64,000 nucleotides of DNA from Oxytricha trifallax (GCA_000711775.1 ARYC01002031.1:1-64000); one strand, 5' to 3'; shown: positions 22,301 through 35,700, numbered from the stretch's first letter. Numbers and translations are program-made. Notes: a model not told the origin generated them from the letters alone.

Positions 22301-25300
22301 AAAGGTGATTACTTGACAGAAATTATTCAAGAATCTCATAAGAAAAGGTACAGCATCTCTTCAGAAGATAAGGACAAACAAGGGATCAAGATAAGTGAGA
22401 GCCGGCTATCAGAGCTGCAGAAGCACCCTTATATTTCAAATAAGATTTATAGCTTAACTCTTTAGAAAAATCTGGTACTGGCATCTTCTTGATGAAGGAA
22501 TAGAGCAAGCTTCACAGAGAGCGAAAGTCGCAGACAAAGTATGAAGTCAGCAAGAGACTTTATTCAAATATTCAGCCACCAGAGTCAATGAACATAGATG
22601 CTGGAGCTGGCAGTAAGAGAAAAAACATAGGTGGAGGGAAGCAAGAAATAGAAGAAAAGAAAGAGAAGCCAGCTCCCTCTAAAGAATTTTAAATGTGACT
22701 TAAATATTCATCAACTTAACTACAAAACTTATTTATATACATTCACTCTCCCTTCTTTAACACACTTTTAAGCCAACAAATTATCTACTCTCTTCGCTGA
22801 GCTTTTAATAAAGTCTACTGTGTCGATAGGTAGGTCATGCATCAAGTGATATAGCAGCAGTTTCTTGTAATGAACTTTTAATATTCCCCAGTAGAACTCA
22901 ATTCCATTAAACTATGGACTTAAGGTACATTGAACACTGGCGTTATTCTAAATTGTTCATAACTCTTCCTTGTTTCTTTGGTCTTATGAACAGAAAGATT
23001 ATCAACGAATAGTATAATCTCTTATTCAGGGTACTTCTCTCTCAGCTGTTCTAAGAACTTTATATACTACTCTGTCTTAATAGAGCGAGGATGAATAAGA
23101 TAAGTTTCTAAACCAGTATCCTCGCTAATTCCTCCAAGAATAGCCATTGTTTATACCTTGACTTTCTAGTCATATACTTCTATGTTGCTATGCCTCTTAT
23201 CCAAGACTTCTAAATGAAAGTGTTGAAGGTAAAAACAGCCTCGTCAGCATTAATAAAATTAATATTATTCTATTAAGCTCTCTGCATTTAATTATAAATA
23301 TAATTTAAGTTGTTGTTGTAAAATGGCAGAGTGAAATCAATTACTCTCTTGATACGATTAACACCTTTATAAGAGATACCGTTTCGTTTATAAATGTTTG
23401 CAACAGATTATACAGAGATCTTCAACACAGGGAACTGGCGGTGAAACATAATAGCTCGTTAGTCGAGAGAGAAGTGAGCCAATACTTCAAAGTTTTTTCA
23501 TTAATAAGATAGTCAATATGCTTCTATAGAAACTTTGACTTCCTCTTAGGCTAAGAATTCAGCTATTATTGCTTTAATTATACAGCTTTCAAGCAGTGAG
23601 AGCGAACAGTTGATGGACTACGCTTTAAGAGCAGTGCAATAGACTTATAGTTCAGTACTGGTTTGACTTATTCACTATACATATCACATCCATAACGCAG
23701 TTTAAACACTAAATCTATATCCTCTTCATCATAAATAGACCCCAAAAGCTTGCTATTTTAGTCTCGCATTTAATTAATAACCCCAACCCATAACAAATTC
23801 CCTACAAATCAAAGCACTTATAAACCTCATTAAGGGGTTTTGGGGTTTTGAATCTTTCTATTTCTGATTGTTATCTTTGCAATTTGGATTGTGAATCATT
23901 TTATAGATCGGCGATTTATTGTTCTAACTTTAATTTGAGTTCTTCTTTATCTTAAGTAGATTATTAGTTCAATTATTCTTTGAGATCTTCAAGTTTTTGC
24001 CAATCCTCTTCTGCCAAGGCTTTTAGCTCTTCCTCCTTATTTAAGATTAAATTCTCAATCTGCTCTTTACATTATAATTATAGTATGGTAAAGTTTAAAA
24101 TAGTTATAGCCTCTTATTCTTGTTAGTACCTGATTTACTTTTCCTTTTCTAGTTCTTATAGAATAGCATCTCTGGCTTTCATCTGAAGTACTTAAATCAA
24201 GGATCTCTCCTTATTAACTCTTTTGAGTTTGTCAATATTTTCTTGATGCATTTGCTCTCTGATCTTTTCCTCAACTAATATCAGTTCTTGCTGCTTTATT
24301 TCTTCTAGGTGTCTTACTTCTTCAGCTTATTATTCACGCATTTCCTCAATTTGACTTGCTAAGTATTCATTGCTATGAATTGCTTCTTCCAAACTAGATT
24401 GGAGTGCTTTCTTTGCATGTTGTTGAAGTTTATACACAAGTATTCTTTCCTTATCTTTCTTAATGATTTCTTGCACCATCTGGTCTTCTAGCTGCTCTTA
24501 AACAGACTGAAGCTCATTTTAAGAAATAATATGAGCTGCTTCCAATTGTTCTTGCAGTTATTGCTTTTAATAAATTGCTTATTTCAATTCATTCTCAATC
24601 AAATACATTTAAAGATGAACTATCCTATAAATTTGTGTTTAAGAATTAAATGGTGTTCCTCACGTGTTACTGCAATTTGAAAACAAGCTTTCTCTCTTTA
24701 TCTTTGTTGCTTAACTCAGCTTGCTACAGAAGCCTTTCTTGCTCAATTTATTTTTATAGCTCTTACAGTTGCTTTAGGCTTTCTCCTTGTGTGTTTTGAA
24801 TTAATGAATTAAGTTTTTGATTTTGTTCCACTGCTTGTTTCAGTTCTTGTGATAAGTTATTTCTCACATGTTAACAATTATAACTGTAAATATTGTGTGA
24901 TTTATATATACTTTAATATATAAATTTCTCTGAAATTTATCAATTTATACTTTCTTAAAATTTTGTTTTACAAACCATAAAAGTATGAATAAATATCTGG
25001 ATATATTATTAAATAAAATTACTTCATATTAGTAGTAATTTAATTAATATTTTTAACAAACCTTTTTATTAAAACTCGACAAATTAAATATAAATTTACT
25101 ATGGCAGTTAGATTAAATTATAATACAAACATAAAAACAAAATATTTTCGCTTCATTCTTTTACTTTCTATTTTTATATTTAGTATAGTATTGCATTGAA
25201 ATCTCATTATATTTTTGTTTGAATTATATTATATATACTTCGTTCTTTGATAAGTTTTAATCTTATAATAAAAGTTGCTAGAGTTTAGATACCAATATGA

Positions 25301-28300
25301 ATTCTTTATTTTTCCTATTAACTTCCTAATTAAGTTCATCCCTCAATCTTTGTTCTACCGCTTCCATTTCATATTCGTGATCTTCTTTTAATTTTTGAAA
25401 TTCTTGCTTAAGATTTTCATTTGAGTCAATAGAATCCTGTAGCTCTTTTTGTAGAGTATTTCTTAAAATTGTACACTGAAATATTTATGTTATATTGAAT
25501 TATATGTGCTGTTGAAGCTTGAAGATAAGAGTTCTTTCCTTATCTTTCTGAAGGATAGCTTGTAACTTATCATTATTTAATCTTTCTTGGATCTCCATCA
25601 TTTGATTATTGGATTCTTCCAAGTACTGCTCTTCCCTCAATTGTTATTCTTTTTATTGCTCTTGCAGCTTGTGTTCCATTTCAAAAAGCAGTTCTTACTC
25701 TCTTCTTGCTTTTTCTTCCTGGAATTCTATCTTAATCTGTTCTAGTCTTTCCTGTTTGTCTTACTCTAGTTCCTACCTCATTCTTTCCAGTTTTTCTTGC
25801 TCACTTTCTTTAAGAGTGCTTTCTTGGAGATCACGCTCTTCCTTCAGTCTGCGTTCAAGCTTCTCTTTTTCTTCTTGATGCTTGTGATTCAATTCCTCCA
25901 GTTTAGCTTAGTAGAGCTAGTCCTTCTAAAGTTTTTCACTTTCAAGTAAGTTAATGACTTGGTTGTTTTCCTCAACAATTTGTTTCTTCAAAGCTTCAAG
26001 TTCTTCTTTTTGCTTTTATAACTGCTCTTCCTTCTCTTGTTCCATTTATCTGAGTTGCTCTTCTCTTTCCTTCTCTATTTGCTTCTTAATTTGTTTTCCT
26101 TACTCTACTTTTTCTTGCATTTCTTAGATTTTGGCCTCCATAGATTTACGGATCGCATCTTGCATTAAGCCAGATTGAGACTGTTGCTGCTTGATTTATT
26201 GAATTTTCTGCTTCTTTTTATTAATTTTATCCTAGAGAAGTTGCTTTTGCTCGTTGATTGAGTGAAGTTAATCATCAATGTTTTTTTAATCATCCTCTTT
26301 TTGTTGCTGGATCTGCTCCAAATCTCTTTCATTGTTCATCTTAGTCATTTCTAGTTCCATCTCTAGAGTCTAAAGATGATTTCTCATAGTCTCATTTTCT
26401 TGGATTATCTCACTATAAATTTTGAGATCATTAAAATAAACTTATTATTTAATATTGTTCTCTTACAGTTCTGGTTGTAAAATAAAATCAAAATAATTAA
26501 AAACTAGTCTCTATTTAATATTTGAACCAACATATGTAAGAAGTAAGATTATTACCTCATTACAAAGACGCCTAGTCAATCTTTAAATTTAATTTTAAAT
26601 AATGGTTAAGCTTATTTTATTAAAAATAATAACTATAAAGGTTAAACTAAGCTTTATTTAATACTTAAGAGACCTGTAAAATGTTTTTTAATCTAAAAAA
26701 TACAGAACACAATATTATTCTTAAGACTCGGGCATTATTTATTCTTAGCATTGGATTAATTTATAATATAATTCTCTTGAAGTCTATTTATTTTGTTGGT
26801 AAATTCAATGTTAATTTGAGAAATTTTAGCGACCTTGTTAGCCATCTACTCTATTTCGCTATCTTTGAAGTCTAATCTGACCTTAAAGTACTCCTCTACT
26901 TCCTTTCTGATAGCTTCTTCCTCAACTTTACTAGAACCTTTTGTTCTCTCAACTTCATTAGTCAATCTCTGATTCATGTTGTTAAGTTCAAATATCTTAG
27001 ATTCCATGCTCATTATTTCCTCAACATTCTTTCTTGACTCAGACTTTAAAGAATCGAATTTCTCCTTTAACTCATCGAATTTCTATTGAATTTTATCTCT
27101 GTTGTGAGTCAGTATCTTGAATTCTTTCTTTGTGGCTTTGAATAATCTGAGATAGTGATGAGCAGTTTCCTTTGGGTCAGCCTCAATCTTTTGTTCCTCG
27201 TCCTCATCTGCTTAGTGAGCTTGTGGTTGATCGGTACTCTTATCAGCATCAGCCAAACTTTCAAAGCTTACCTCACCCTTTCTTAAGGTGTTAATATACT
27301 CGATTTCTTCCTTCAACTGTGAAATTTATAAAGTGAGCTCCTTTTCTTTCTAAACTAATTAGTCTCTTTAAGCTTCTGCCTAAGCTTTGTCATTTTTCAT
27401 TTACTTAACTGCTTTATCACCCTTGTTAAACTCAGACTCAAAGAGAATTCTCTGTTCTTGTTCTTATTATAGCTTCTATTCCAATTCATTAACTAATTGC
27501 TCTAACTCATCTAATTAAGCTTGATAAGTGTTAACCGAATTTTCTTTGTCTTTAATTGTGTTTTAGAGCTATTGCTTGGCTTAATCCAAAGATTTCTTAA
27601 ACTGACTATTTTGTCTTTTGGTTTAGTCTAAATCAGATTGGAGTTAGTGCAATTCATTTTCAAGTCTATCATTTATTTCTTATTGCTCATCGAATTATGC
27701 TCTTAATAGCATAGCATCGTCTTATTGCTGAAGATCCTTCTGTAGTTACTTAATGATCATTCTAAGCTCATTGTTTTCTTCTGAAAGTTGCTCATTCAGT
27801 TATGATTATAATAATTCATATTAAAGAATGTATTAATTTTATAAGTCAGTTCATCAACCTATTCTTGGAGTTCATCTTTAACCATGTTTCCTTCATCACC
27901 ACTAAGTATGTTTTCAATAGATTTCTCCAACTCTTGAGTGCTTCTGTTGTCTTTATGCTATTACATCATAGATTTATGATAAAATAATCGGAAAAGTTTA
28001 ACTTAAAATGAAAATCAAATAAATGAATATGACTACTTATTGTGATATGCAATACTTAAAATCTAAAAACAGTTACTGAAACTCACTACATACCATTTGT
28101 TGTTTAATCTTAATCATTCTTCTTCAGCACCTTGTCTTTGTGTCGCTTTGTGAAATATCTCTCAGCTGCCACTCTTAGTCTTACCAGGTAAGCCCGTTAA
28201 ATCATATAAAATTTACATATGTTTTTTATAACTTACATTTATTGTGAGTGACTCGGTATCTTCTGCTCAGACATTTTTCCGTTTTTGATTAGCTCTAATT

Positions 28301-31300
28301 AATTTTACTTTAATTTATTTTGATTTCCTATTATAAATTGTAATTGTTTCACTTGCTGTTGCTATTTCTACTGATATCTCCTTGAAGCTTCTTGCTACAC
28401 TTACTCTGAATCAATCATGTCTTGGCTTAACTCAACAAAACTGCTCTCTAATTCTTTTAATTTATCCATAAACAGTTTCTTGACTTGATCTAAGTCCTGT
28501 TCCTTGTCGCTGAGTCTTTCCTCTAGTTCATTGAATTGCATCTGTAATTCTTGTTCTTTTTCTTGTAATTGTGTAAGCAAGAGTTATTTTAGCTTTTCAA
28601 GCTTCTATTTGTCTTCAGATTAGGTATTCATTGTTTAAATAAAGACTGATTGCGAACCAAACGGTATAAACTTATCTCTCTATGAAACTTGATCTTGGGA
28701 TATTAACTCTTTTTCTTTGTAAAGTAAGTCTGTCTTAATTTTGCTTACTGCAAGTTAAAATTTGTAGCCATAAATAATAAAATTAATCAATATTCTAAGG
28801 TTTAATTGATATTCTAAGTATCTTCAAGAATTGTGAATCCATCTTTGTAATTATTAAGAATTTATTCCAGTTTATGAATTCTATCCTACACTTATTTAAG
28901 TTGCTTATTGAGTTTATTGATGTTTTCTCCTCTTTGACTGCTTTATGTCTCAGCAGCATTTCTCTAATTAATTTCATCTTAGTACTTAACTTTCAAGTCA
29001 TCCATTTAAGTCTTGTATGAATCCCTTTCTTAAGTTATTTACTTCACTTCTTCTAAGAGGTTATTGAATGATTCTTACTGCTCAACATTAATAGTGTCTG
29101 TCTTATCTAATTGCTGTTGTTATTAAGGAATTCTGTTGAAGGGCTCTGGGGTGTTCATATCTGGATTGTAAGATTAATTGAACTGTTATGGAGTCATGTT
29201 TTGCTGCATCATATTCATGTTTTGTCCCTTGGGTCTTATAATACCTTTCTTTGGAGGAAGTTACCCACTTGACTAATTGAGATCTTCGTTCATTCCTAAT
29301 GGTCTTTAAGTGATAGGATATTACTGTCTTCCAGCCATTTGGCCAGTTGAATTTAAATCTCTTGGTGCTTGGCTTCTATTTCTTAGTGGTTAAATACCAA
29401 TCATTGAACTGGAAACTGCTCTATCATGATTATCATTCACGAATCTGGGATCTCTACTTCCTCCTATCATCATAGATTAATGAGTGGGTCCTTAATTTTA
29501 AGCAAATGCAGAGAGGTTTCCTGGCCTGTCATGAGAAGAGTTTTAGTTTCTCTATTCATCTCTATCTTTTATCTCTTTAACCATTTATTCTAGGATCTTT
29601 TTGTTCTTCTCAAAGTCAGCCTTTAAATTTTAGATGTCTCTATCTTTGTTATTTACTGCTCTTTGAAGTCTCTTCATAGCAAGCATGAACTTTTAAACTT
29701 GCAAGCATAGCTATAATTAAGTAAAGCTAATTTGAAAATAATATATTTATGATAATCAAGCTTATTTTTTAAGTCTCCATTTTCTTAATGAAGTTGCCTT
29801 GTGTAAGGATCCATTTATCCTGGACCTCTCCTCTACATCTCTTGTTGATAGTATGTTAAAGAATAGCACTCTTTTTCAAGTTCTTAAACTCTTCTCTTCA
29901 GTTCCTCATTTTCTCTTTGTAGTTAAGATGAATTGCTGCTAGGTTGTCTTTGTTGAGCACCGCCAAAAGCTTAACTGGTGCCCTAAGCTGCATCATGTCT
30001 GTTTGGTCTTGATTTTGAAGGAACTCTTTAACCTTGCCTTTAGTTTGAACCAGGTTATTGATTGTTGTCATTGAATGAAGTATTCTATTGCCTTCTAATT
30101 TAGGTTTGGGCTTCTTACAGTGTGTTTTTGAGAATCTGATTTTCATCCTTAAGTTTATTGTTCTCCACTCTCTAATTTAAGTACTTTTCATTTGCTTTCC
30201 TCAGATCTTAGTAAATCTATTCATTATTTCTTTATAACTCAATGAACTTTTTGTCTTAATCTTTAGTATTATATCCTTGGGATCCTGCAGGTGAGGTTGT
30301 GATATTATTCTCTTAATACCTGGATCTGGATTTTGATTTTACATCATTCTGCTTGGTTGACTGTGAGTAGTAGTTTATTAATTAATCCAATTGTGATATG
30401 CCTTTCATTTCTTCTTAACTGTGTGTATCTATCAATCGTTCAAGTTCAGCAACATCTTGATTTTTGACGTTTAATTTGTTGTTGAAATCATCAAATGAAA
30501 GCTCAAAGTTCTTGAATTTCTATCTCAAAATTCTTAAATCTTAGTCTTAATCAATCGTCTACTGTTGAGGAGCTAATGCTGACATGATTTACGGATTGTT
30601 CAAATCTTAGTTATATTTATAAAAACCAGAGCCAGTGTTGCTCATTCCTGGCATGCCTGGTACTCTTCCTCTAGATCCAGATCTCTCCCCATTCTACTTT
30701 CTCAATTCAGCACTTTTCTGATAAGTAGCGATTTTCTTCTCAAATGGACTCATTAATAAGTTTTAAGCACCTTTCTCACCACTCATAAGTCTCTTGTTAA
30801 TATCATCAAAGTTGTTAATGTTTTGTTTAAGATCTCTTATTATTGAATTTAGCTTTGAATGCTCATCCTTCAAAAGTCCTTCCTTGAATTTCAATTAGCT
30901 TTTAAGCTTATGAACTAACTTTTAATGGTATTCTTGCTTCTTTTTAATGGAAGTTAATTCCTTTTTAAAGTCATCTAAGAATCTTTGATTCACTGAAGTT
31001 GAATGTTTGTCGTTTTATCTGTTTAGTTACTCTAACTGATTTCTCAAACTTTCTCCAGTATTCTCAGTATAATAATATATAAATCAAAATTTCAAGTATC
31101 CCCTCTTTCACTGTTGATTTAAGAGCTAATAAGATTGTTTTCGATTTGCTTCTTTTTTTACTGAACCTATGTTTTCAAATCACCCATGATAGTAGTAACT
31201 TCTTATGACAATTTTATAATATTTGCATATTTAACTTTGGTCTTGGCGTCATACCATAGCCCTAAAGACTCATTTTTCACTTGAGCTGGTAAGTTGTATC

Positions 31301-32576
31301 TACTTGCCAGTTGATACATTTCATTTTACTTTGTTGATAAATACTGCAATTCCTTCTTTTGTGATGTCTCCATTGAATCTAATACGGTCTCAAGCGCTTC
31401 TGAAAGTTATCCTTTCAAGAATTTAAGCTAAATAAAATATAAGGCTATTCTTTAGAGGGAATGTTGGTTTAATACTCTGGAGCTCTGTATTTAGGTGGTG
31501 ACTGCTAAAGCTAATTTTATTATACAGATTAACCATGCATTGATCCTCTCAACGCCATCATTTACTTCACATCGTCTTCTAGCTTAAGAATATTTAATTA
31601 AAGATAAATGAACTTTCTCTTCTCATCAATTAAGTTTTGTAATATTTATCTTTCTTAAGGAACATCTGCGATTCTCGAAGGTGAATCTTTGCCAGGCTAA
31701 TAAAAATTATTAATGAGGGAATATTCTTACTGATTGATCAATTTCAAGATTTCTCTCTCTTCCTGGTGATGATAAGTAATTTATATTGAAATAATAATGC
31801 CAAGTTGAAACTAGTAACCTATTAGTGTTGTCTTATAGAAGGAGGGTTGTTGGCAGCAGGGCCACCACTCATAATAGTGTTATTGTCAAAATCTTAAGAC
31901 CCTCTAACTGCGGAAGATCTCACCAGTTCTTGTTTGTAAAAATTCGCTAAATCAATGTATTTGCCTTCGAGATTCTTCATCTTTGAGTATAAGTTCATAA
32001 TGATAAACTCAATATCATTTTCTCCCTCTCTGATATCTTCTTGCTGGTCATCTTCATCATATTCATCGTGATAGTTGTCTAGTTAGCTATCTAAGCCGCC
32101 TCCCTGACCTCCACCTGATTCCTCACTCTGGTTGATTCTTGCGGCAGTTACTTAGCTTGGTTGATAAATTTATTGCTGCCCATAGTTTGGTCCAATTGCA
32201 GCACCAGACAGCATCTGCTGAGGATTTTGGTATTATCTACCAGCACTTAATTATGGTCCAGACCTATATTTAAAGTTGAATATCAAAATGGAATATGCTA
32301 TTTTAGGAATTAATTTGATTAAACACGATCAAGCAATTCTTACATTTAATTTTAGTATGAGCCTTAACCAGGAAGACTCAAATTATCATTAAATCTAGAT
32401 GGATAACCCCCTTAAAGATCTGAATTCATGTTGTGAATGGCACCTTAGCGAAGATTTAAGTCTGGCGAGTCTTCGTAGAACTGAGTGGGTGGTGCATCGA
32501 TAGGTCTCCCAGCTGATCGTGCGTAGTTGCCACCTTAGTTTAAGTTTGAATAGGATGGCTATAAATTTCGATACAT
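16345..32576 (-). CDS. Giant coiled-coil protein with GRIP-like C-terminus (golgin-like)
   Basis: One minus-strand gene of about 16.2 kb, split by TBE copy 2, at least five IESs and short GT-AG introns. After their removal roughly 10-11 kb of coding sequence remains. The ATG at 32576 opens MYRNLQPSYSNLN, then a Gly/Pro/Gln-rich region, then almost continuous Gln/Glu/Leu coiled coil. A Gln/Asn/Pro-rich linker lies at about 29150-29550, and motifs of the type KER-LV-KLQQH recur (24420, 24690, 25530). I first took ATG 28274 as the start, but the frame continues upstream without a stop. The C-terminus (16345-16620) has LAKHLFIQYIENIPF and RLSVIYKILGLTNEEL, resembling the GRIP/GRAB domain that tethers golgins to small GTPases on Golgi membranes. 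The last intron (35 bp) is at about 16530. The stop TGA is at 16345-16347. Confidence 0.7.
17533..17716. other. IES in the giant coiled-coil gene, pointer CATTCAA
   Basis: CATTCAA is at 17526-17532 and 17710-17716. On the minus strand, joining at TTGAATG gives ...SKQLNDSEVIGDLN... in frame. The AT-rich interior has in-frame TGA codons. Confidence 0.82.
19902..21348 (-). pseudogene. TBE2 57-kDa zinc-finger/kinase-like gene, frameshifted
   Basis: The probable start is ATG 21348 (MSANILRKTA, matching the copy-3 N-terminus). The frame breaks near 21250 and again near 20800. Two C2H2 fingers are clear at about 20925-21110 (CEKCERDFAHKSSWYRHMK and CFECHKQYAHTRDLRKH). The C-terminal half is protein-kinase-like. 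It has MKPENIMIN after HRD, IDFNRAL where kinases have DFG, GTPGYYPERE in the activation segment, and WDVWALAAIII. It ends at the TGA at 19902-19904. The role of this protein in TBE biology is not known. Confidence 0.82.
21530..21720. promoter_or_regulatory. TBE2 divergent intergenic region with GTACGTAC repeats
   Basis: TAAGTACGTAC plus TTTAGGAG blocks recur in direct and inverted form between the divergent 57-kDa and 22-kDa genes. This parallels the GTACC-centred array at the same place in copies 1 and 3, but with a different core word. A role as bidirectional promoter or protein-binding array is inferred from position. Confidence 0.5.
21911..22698 (+). pseudogene. TBE2 22-kDa ORF, frameshifted
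   Basis: The ATG at 21911 (MESMNDVDEKSAS) starts in a frame that closes at a TGA after about 36 codons. The conserved body resumes one base off: LIQRFRSKKDLHRYL, VVGLFLPTIEGTKISF and EKKALK at 21930-22135, then LPTKKQLSNKLPERN from 22228, SAS-like basic linkers and a KPAPSKEF tail before the TGA at 22696-22698. The conserved protein lacks a domain I recognise. At least two frameshifts relative to copy 3. Confidence 0.75.
22711..23769 (-). pseudogene. TBE2 transposase (DDE, IS630/Tc1-mariner type), frameshifted
   Basis: From ATG 23769 (MRDQNSKLLGSIYDEED) to the TGA at 22711-22713. The catalytic residues are all still encoded: NADEAVF (first Asp), LFVDNLSVHKT (second Asp) and FNGIEFYW (Glu), with DD34E-type spacing as in Tc1/mariner enzymes. 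Single-base shifts break the frame near 23450, near 23195 and near 22935 (one base lost in the NVPYSPQ segment). The copy is therefore recently inactivated or needs sequence correction. TBE transposases are reported to act in genome rearrangement in Oxytricha. Confidence 0.85.
24859..25256. other. IES in the giant coiled-coil gene, pointer TGATAAGTT
   Basis: The 9-bp repeat TGATAAGTT is at 24850-24858 and 25248-25256. Joining gives ...LLQDQNLSQELKQAV... in frame. The interior is AT-rich with stops in all frames. Confidence 0.85.
26465..26778. other. IES in the giant coiled-coil gene, pointer TTCTCTT
   Basis: TTCTCTT at 26458-26464 and 26772-26778. Joining on the minus strand gives ...NRLQENNIKQQV... 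in frame. Confidence 0.82.
27802..27851. other. Short IES in the giant coiled-coil gene, pointer TCAGTT
   Basis: TCAGTT at 27796-27801 and 27846-27851. Only 50 bp are removed, giving ...QVDELNEQLSEE... in frame. Confidence 0.75.
27967..28091. other. IES in the giant coiled-coil gene, pointer TACAT
   Basis: TACAT at 27962-27966 and 28087-28091. Joining gives ...TTNGMQQHKDNRSTQ... in frame. The 5-bp pointer could extend or shift by a base. Confidence 0.7.
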
Positions 32577-32721
32577 ATTAAAGTATTCCCTTATTTAAAT
32601 TATTTAAATATTATAAATCAATTCCTAATTCAATTCATATCATAACATATCATATTATTGTTGTTGCAGCCAATAAGTACATTTAATTTTTTAAATGATA
32701 AGTTTCTTAAATAGTTAATAT

Positions 32722-35700
32722 TCACTCATTATCTTGATCTTCATCAGAGAAGAAATTGTTGTCCAAATCATCTAAGAATTTTTATTTCTTTTCTTCATTA
32801 ACAACATCCTTGAGTGGTTTATACTCCTCACCCACTAGATTTGAAATGTCTATGCCTTTTTCTCTTGCTATTCTCATCCATATTTTGCATTCTTTTTCCT
32901 TGTGCTCTTCTGTTTTAATCTCATAAATTATTTATAATTGTTTTTATAAATCTCTGTAACTTTGAGTCTATCACTTTCGGTTTGCTGTCTCTTCTTCATC
33001 TACTCGTATCTCTTAAGACTGTCCTTGAATTCTGAAACTTGTTTGGGCACATCCAATGACTTATATTCTATGATATTTCTCCATTCATAGTGCTCTCTGA
33101 AGGGAATATTCGGAATTGAAACAGTCTGGTTTACTAGTTCAACACTTTAAGGGATTTTAGGAGTCACTACCAATTAATAATCATTAATTCATTAATAGTT
33201 TTATATTAATATTATTTATATTTATATAATCCATTAAAGGTTTGATTGGGATTGAAATCTTGAGACAATCTTAGGAACATATGAGAAATAGCTTCCTCAT
33301 TATCTATCTTAACACTCTTCTTTGAGTTAACTAATTAAGTGTCTTTATTGTTGCACCTGAACAAATATTCCAGCTACTCATGGTTGTAAAATTCATAGCC
33401 AACATCGTTCTTAATCAAAAATAGTCTTGGATGAGCAATTGTCTTTGGAGGTGGTAAAAATTTGCATTCCTCTTCAATGTATTCGCCATCTTATATTCTA
33501 GGAGAATCGGGTTCTTTCTTTTCAATTCCCTCAACCATTTGATCAAGATTGAAACTAACTGAAAGTTTTTCTACTGAATCCCCATTTGCATAAACTATAA
33601 AAATATTGCCTTCCTCGTCCTAAGTTATCATTCTACCTTAGTCTAAGTTAACTGTGAAAACACCAGATCTTCTCTCATTAGGTACACCAAACAATTCGAA
33701 GTAATGATCATAGTCATTCTTACCGAATTCCTTATTCTTCCCTATTTCATTCAAGAAAGCCCTTTAATTTGATGAAATTAGTACCATTTCACCATCCTGT
33801 CTTACTTTAATTATCGAGAAATCATCTCTCTTAATCAAATGGACTAGATTTGTTGTAAAATTGTTATAACCTTCAAGTTCTTATCTTTCTTGATAACTCT
33901 ACACTGTAGTCTTGTCTGGAAGAAGAACCTCAGTCAATAAAATATATTATAATTATATTTTTAATCACTTTACCATTATTGGTTCTTTCCATGATATTTT
34001 CTATACCCATCATTGAATCAGCTCCACCAAGTCCAATTAATGTTTAAATTTATTTATATTAGAAAGAAACATATTCAAATAAATTCAATATATTATTCTC
34101 TTATTTTAACATGACTTTAAAAATGCAATACTTTATGCAATTTCGACTATTAAAATTTTATTTAATTTATATGTCTTATTTTTGTTTAGTATAACCCTAA
34201 ATCAAAATTAATTAAACTTCGAAATATCATCTAAAAAATAGTATATCGACACACATTTAACTTCGTTTAATTTCATGTTCCAATATATATTAAATATACG
34301 CTGAAGTTTAATACAAAGTATAACAAAATTGATTATAATTTTCTTAAAAATTTAGAAAATCAAATTCACATTATTATTACTGTTTTTGCTCTTGCTTTTA
34401 CAGGGTCGAAAATCAATCTGACTGGTGCAAATCCTTGCTTTGTAATTATAGTTATAGTACCGCTTCCAGTCTCAGTATTTTTCTTAGTCAAAACTTAAGT
34501 TCCATCTGGCATCATAACAAGTCTGCTCTCATCAATATACTTTATAGTAAGCACTCCATCCTCTCTAACTTAAACAACTGCACTAGTTTCTGGATCTAAT
34601 TTCTCGGTAATTTTCAATCTCTTAGGCTCATCATAAACCATATTATCATGCAATTTTCTGACTCTCTTTATACCTTTGGTGTTAACAGTAAACCACACAC
34701 CCTTTCTCTTGTCAGTTGTAGTGATTGTTCCATCAGGATAAAATATTTACATATTCCCATCTAAGAAATATCTAATGACTTAACCATTTCTGGTTATCAG
34801 TCTAGATTTTTCATGCAAATTAGCTGGTTGTGAATCTTAGTGTAAAGTGCCACCATATTTCTTTTTCTCAGATGAGTTCTCAACTATTTACTAGCTTACA
34901 TCTCCGTTTGGCATAATCATAACAATAAGGCCTTATTAGAATGTAAAAGTTAGCTTAGCTCCTACTGTGGGATCATATCTGTCTTGAAAGAATTGGTTCT
35001 TACTAGCAGCTGACATCAACCTTGTCTATTCGTCTCTCTGCTTCTGAATTAGAGCTAATTCTTGAGGAGATGGTCCGGATGGCTGAGATTTATCTGAACC
35101 AACAGATTTCTATGAATCACTTTTCTGCAATTGTTATTCATTAAAAAAATATAATGTTAGGCTGGTACATTTTTACCTGTTGCTGCACTTGGTGGATTTT
35201 ACTTAAGCTAAGATTGCTTTCCATCATTTTTAATTGATTTAGTACTTTCATTTTTGTTTAATCCTCCTGATGGTTTAGATTGCCCTACTGGTGCACTCTC
35301 AATTTGTAAATTGGGAGGAGAACTGTCAGCGACATCTCCACCATGCATCATAGATGTATTGGTTTGATTCATTTTCTTGGCTTCTTCCTCAAGATTTGGT
35401 GGTAGAGGCTCATGAAGTGGAATCTCCTCTAAATGAGCGGTTTGTCTTTCTTACATCTCAACTTATAGCTTAACTCCATTTTCAAACTCTAACCAGAAAG
35501 TGCATCTTCTATCTGATGTTGGGAAAGCCTCCCTATTCAAAATTTCATCTTCGAATAGTCCCTATTTTTGTTTGAACTTTTCTAAGTTTTCTTTAATGCC
35601 GAAGACTAAATTATCTTTTACTACTAAAGATGCCCCATATCTTCTATTACCAATTTAATGCTTATCGATTCTGATAAATATACAAAAATAAAATGATAAC

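Larger units (their letters stand above)
19783..23850 (-). mobile_element. TBE: TBE transposon copy 2 (4,068 bp), inside coding sequence
   Basis: Ends are CAAAACCCCAAAACCCC at 19783 and GGGGTTTTGGGGTTTTG ending at 23850. AAT target duplications lie at 19780-19782 and 23851-23853. Gene order is the reverse of copies 1 and 3: zinc-finger/kinase gene reverse, 22-kDa forward, transposase reverse. Sequence divergence from copies 1 and 3 marks a different TBE subfamily. Deleting the element with one AAT restores the host reading frame (...SEIERLQQEQSDLV...). Confidence 0.95.

Noticed and set aside
28272..28274. Start codon for a separate gene at 28274 (MSEQKIPSH)
   Set aside because: In the ciliate code the same frame continues upstream (LKQNQLELIKNGKMSEQ) into the coiled coil at 28300-28620, so this Met is internal.
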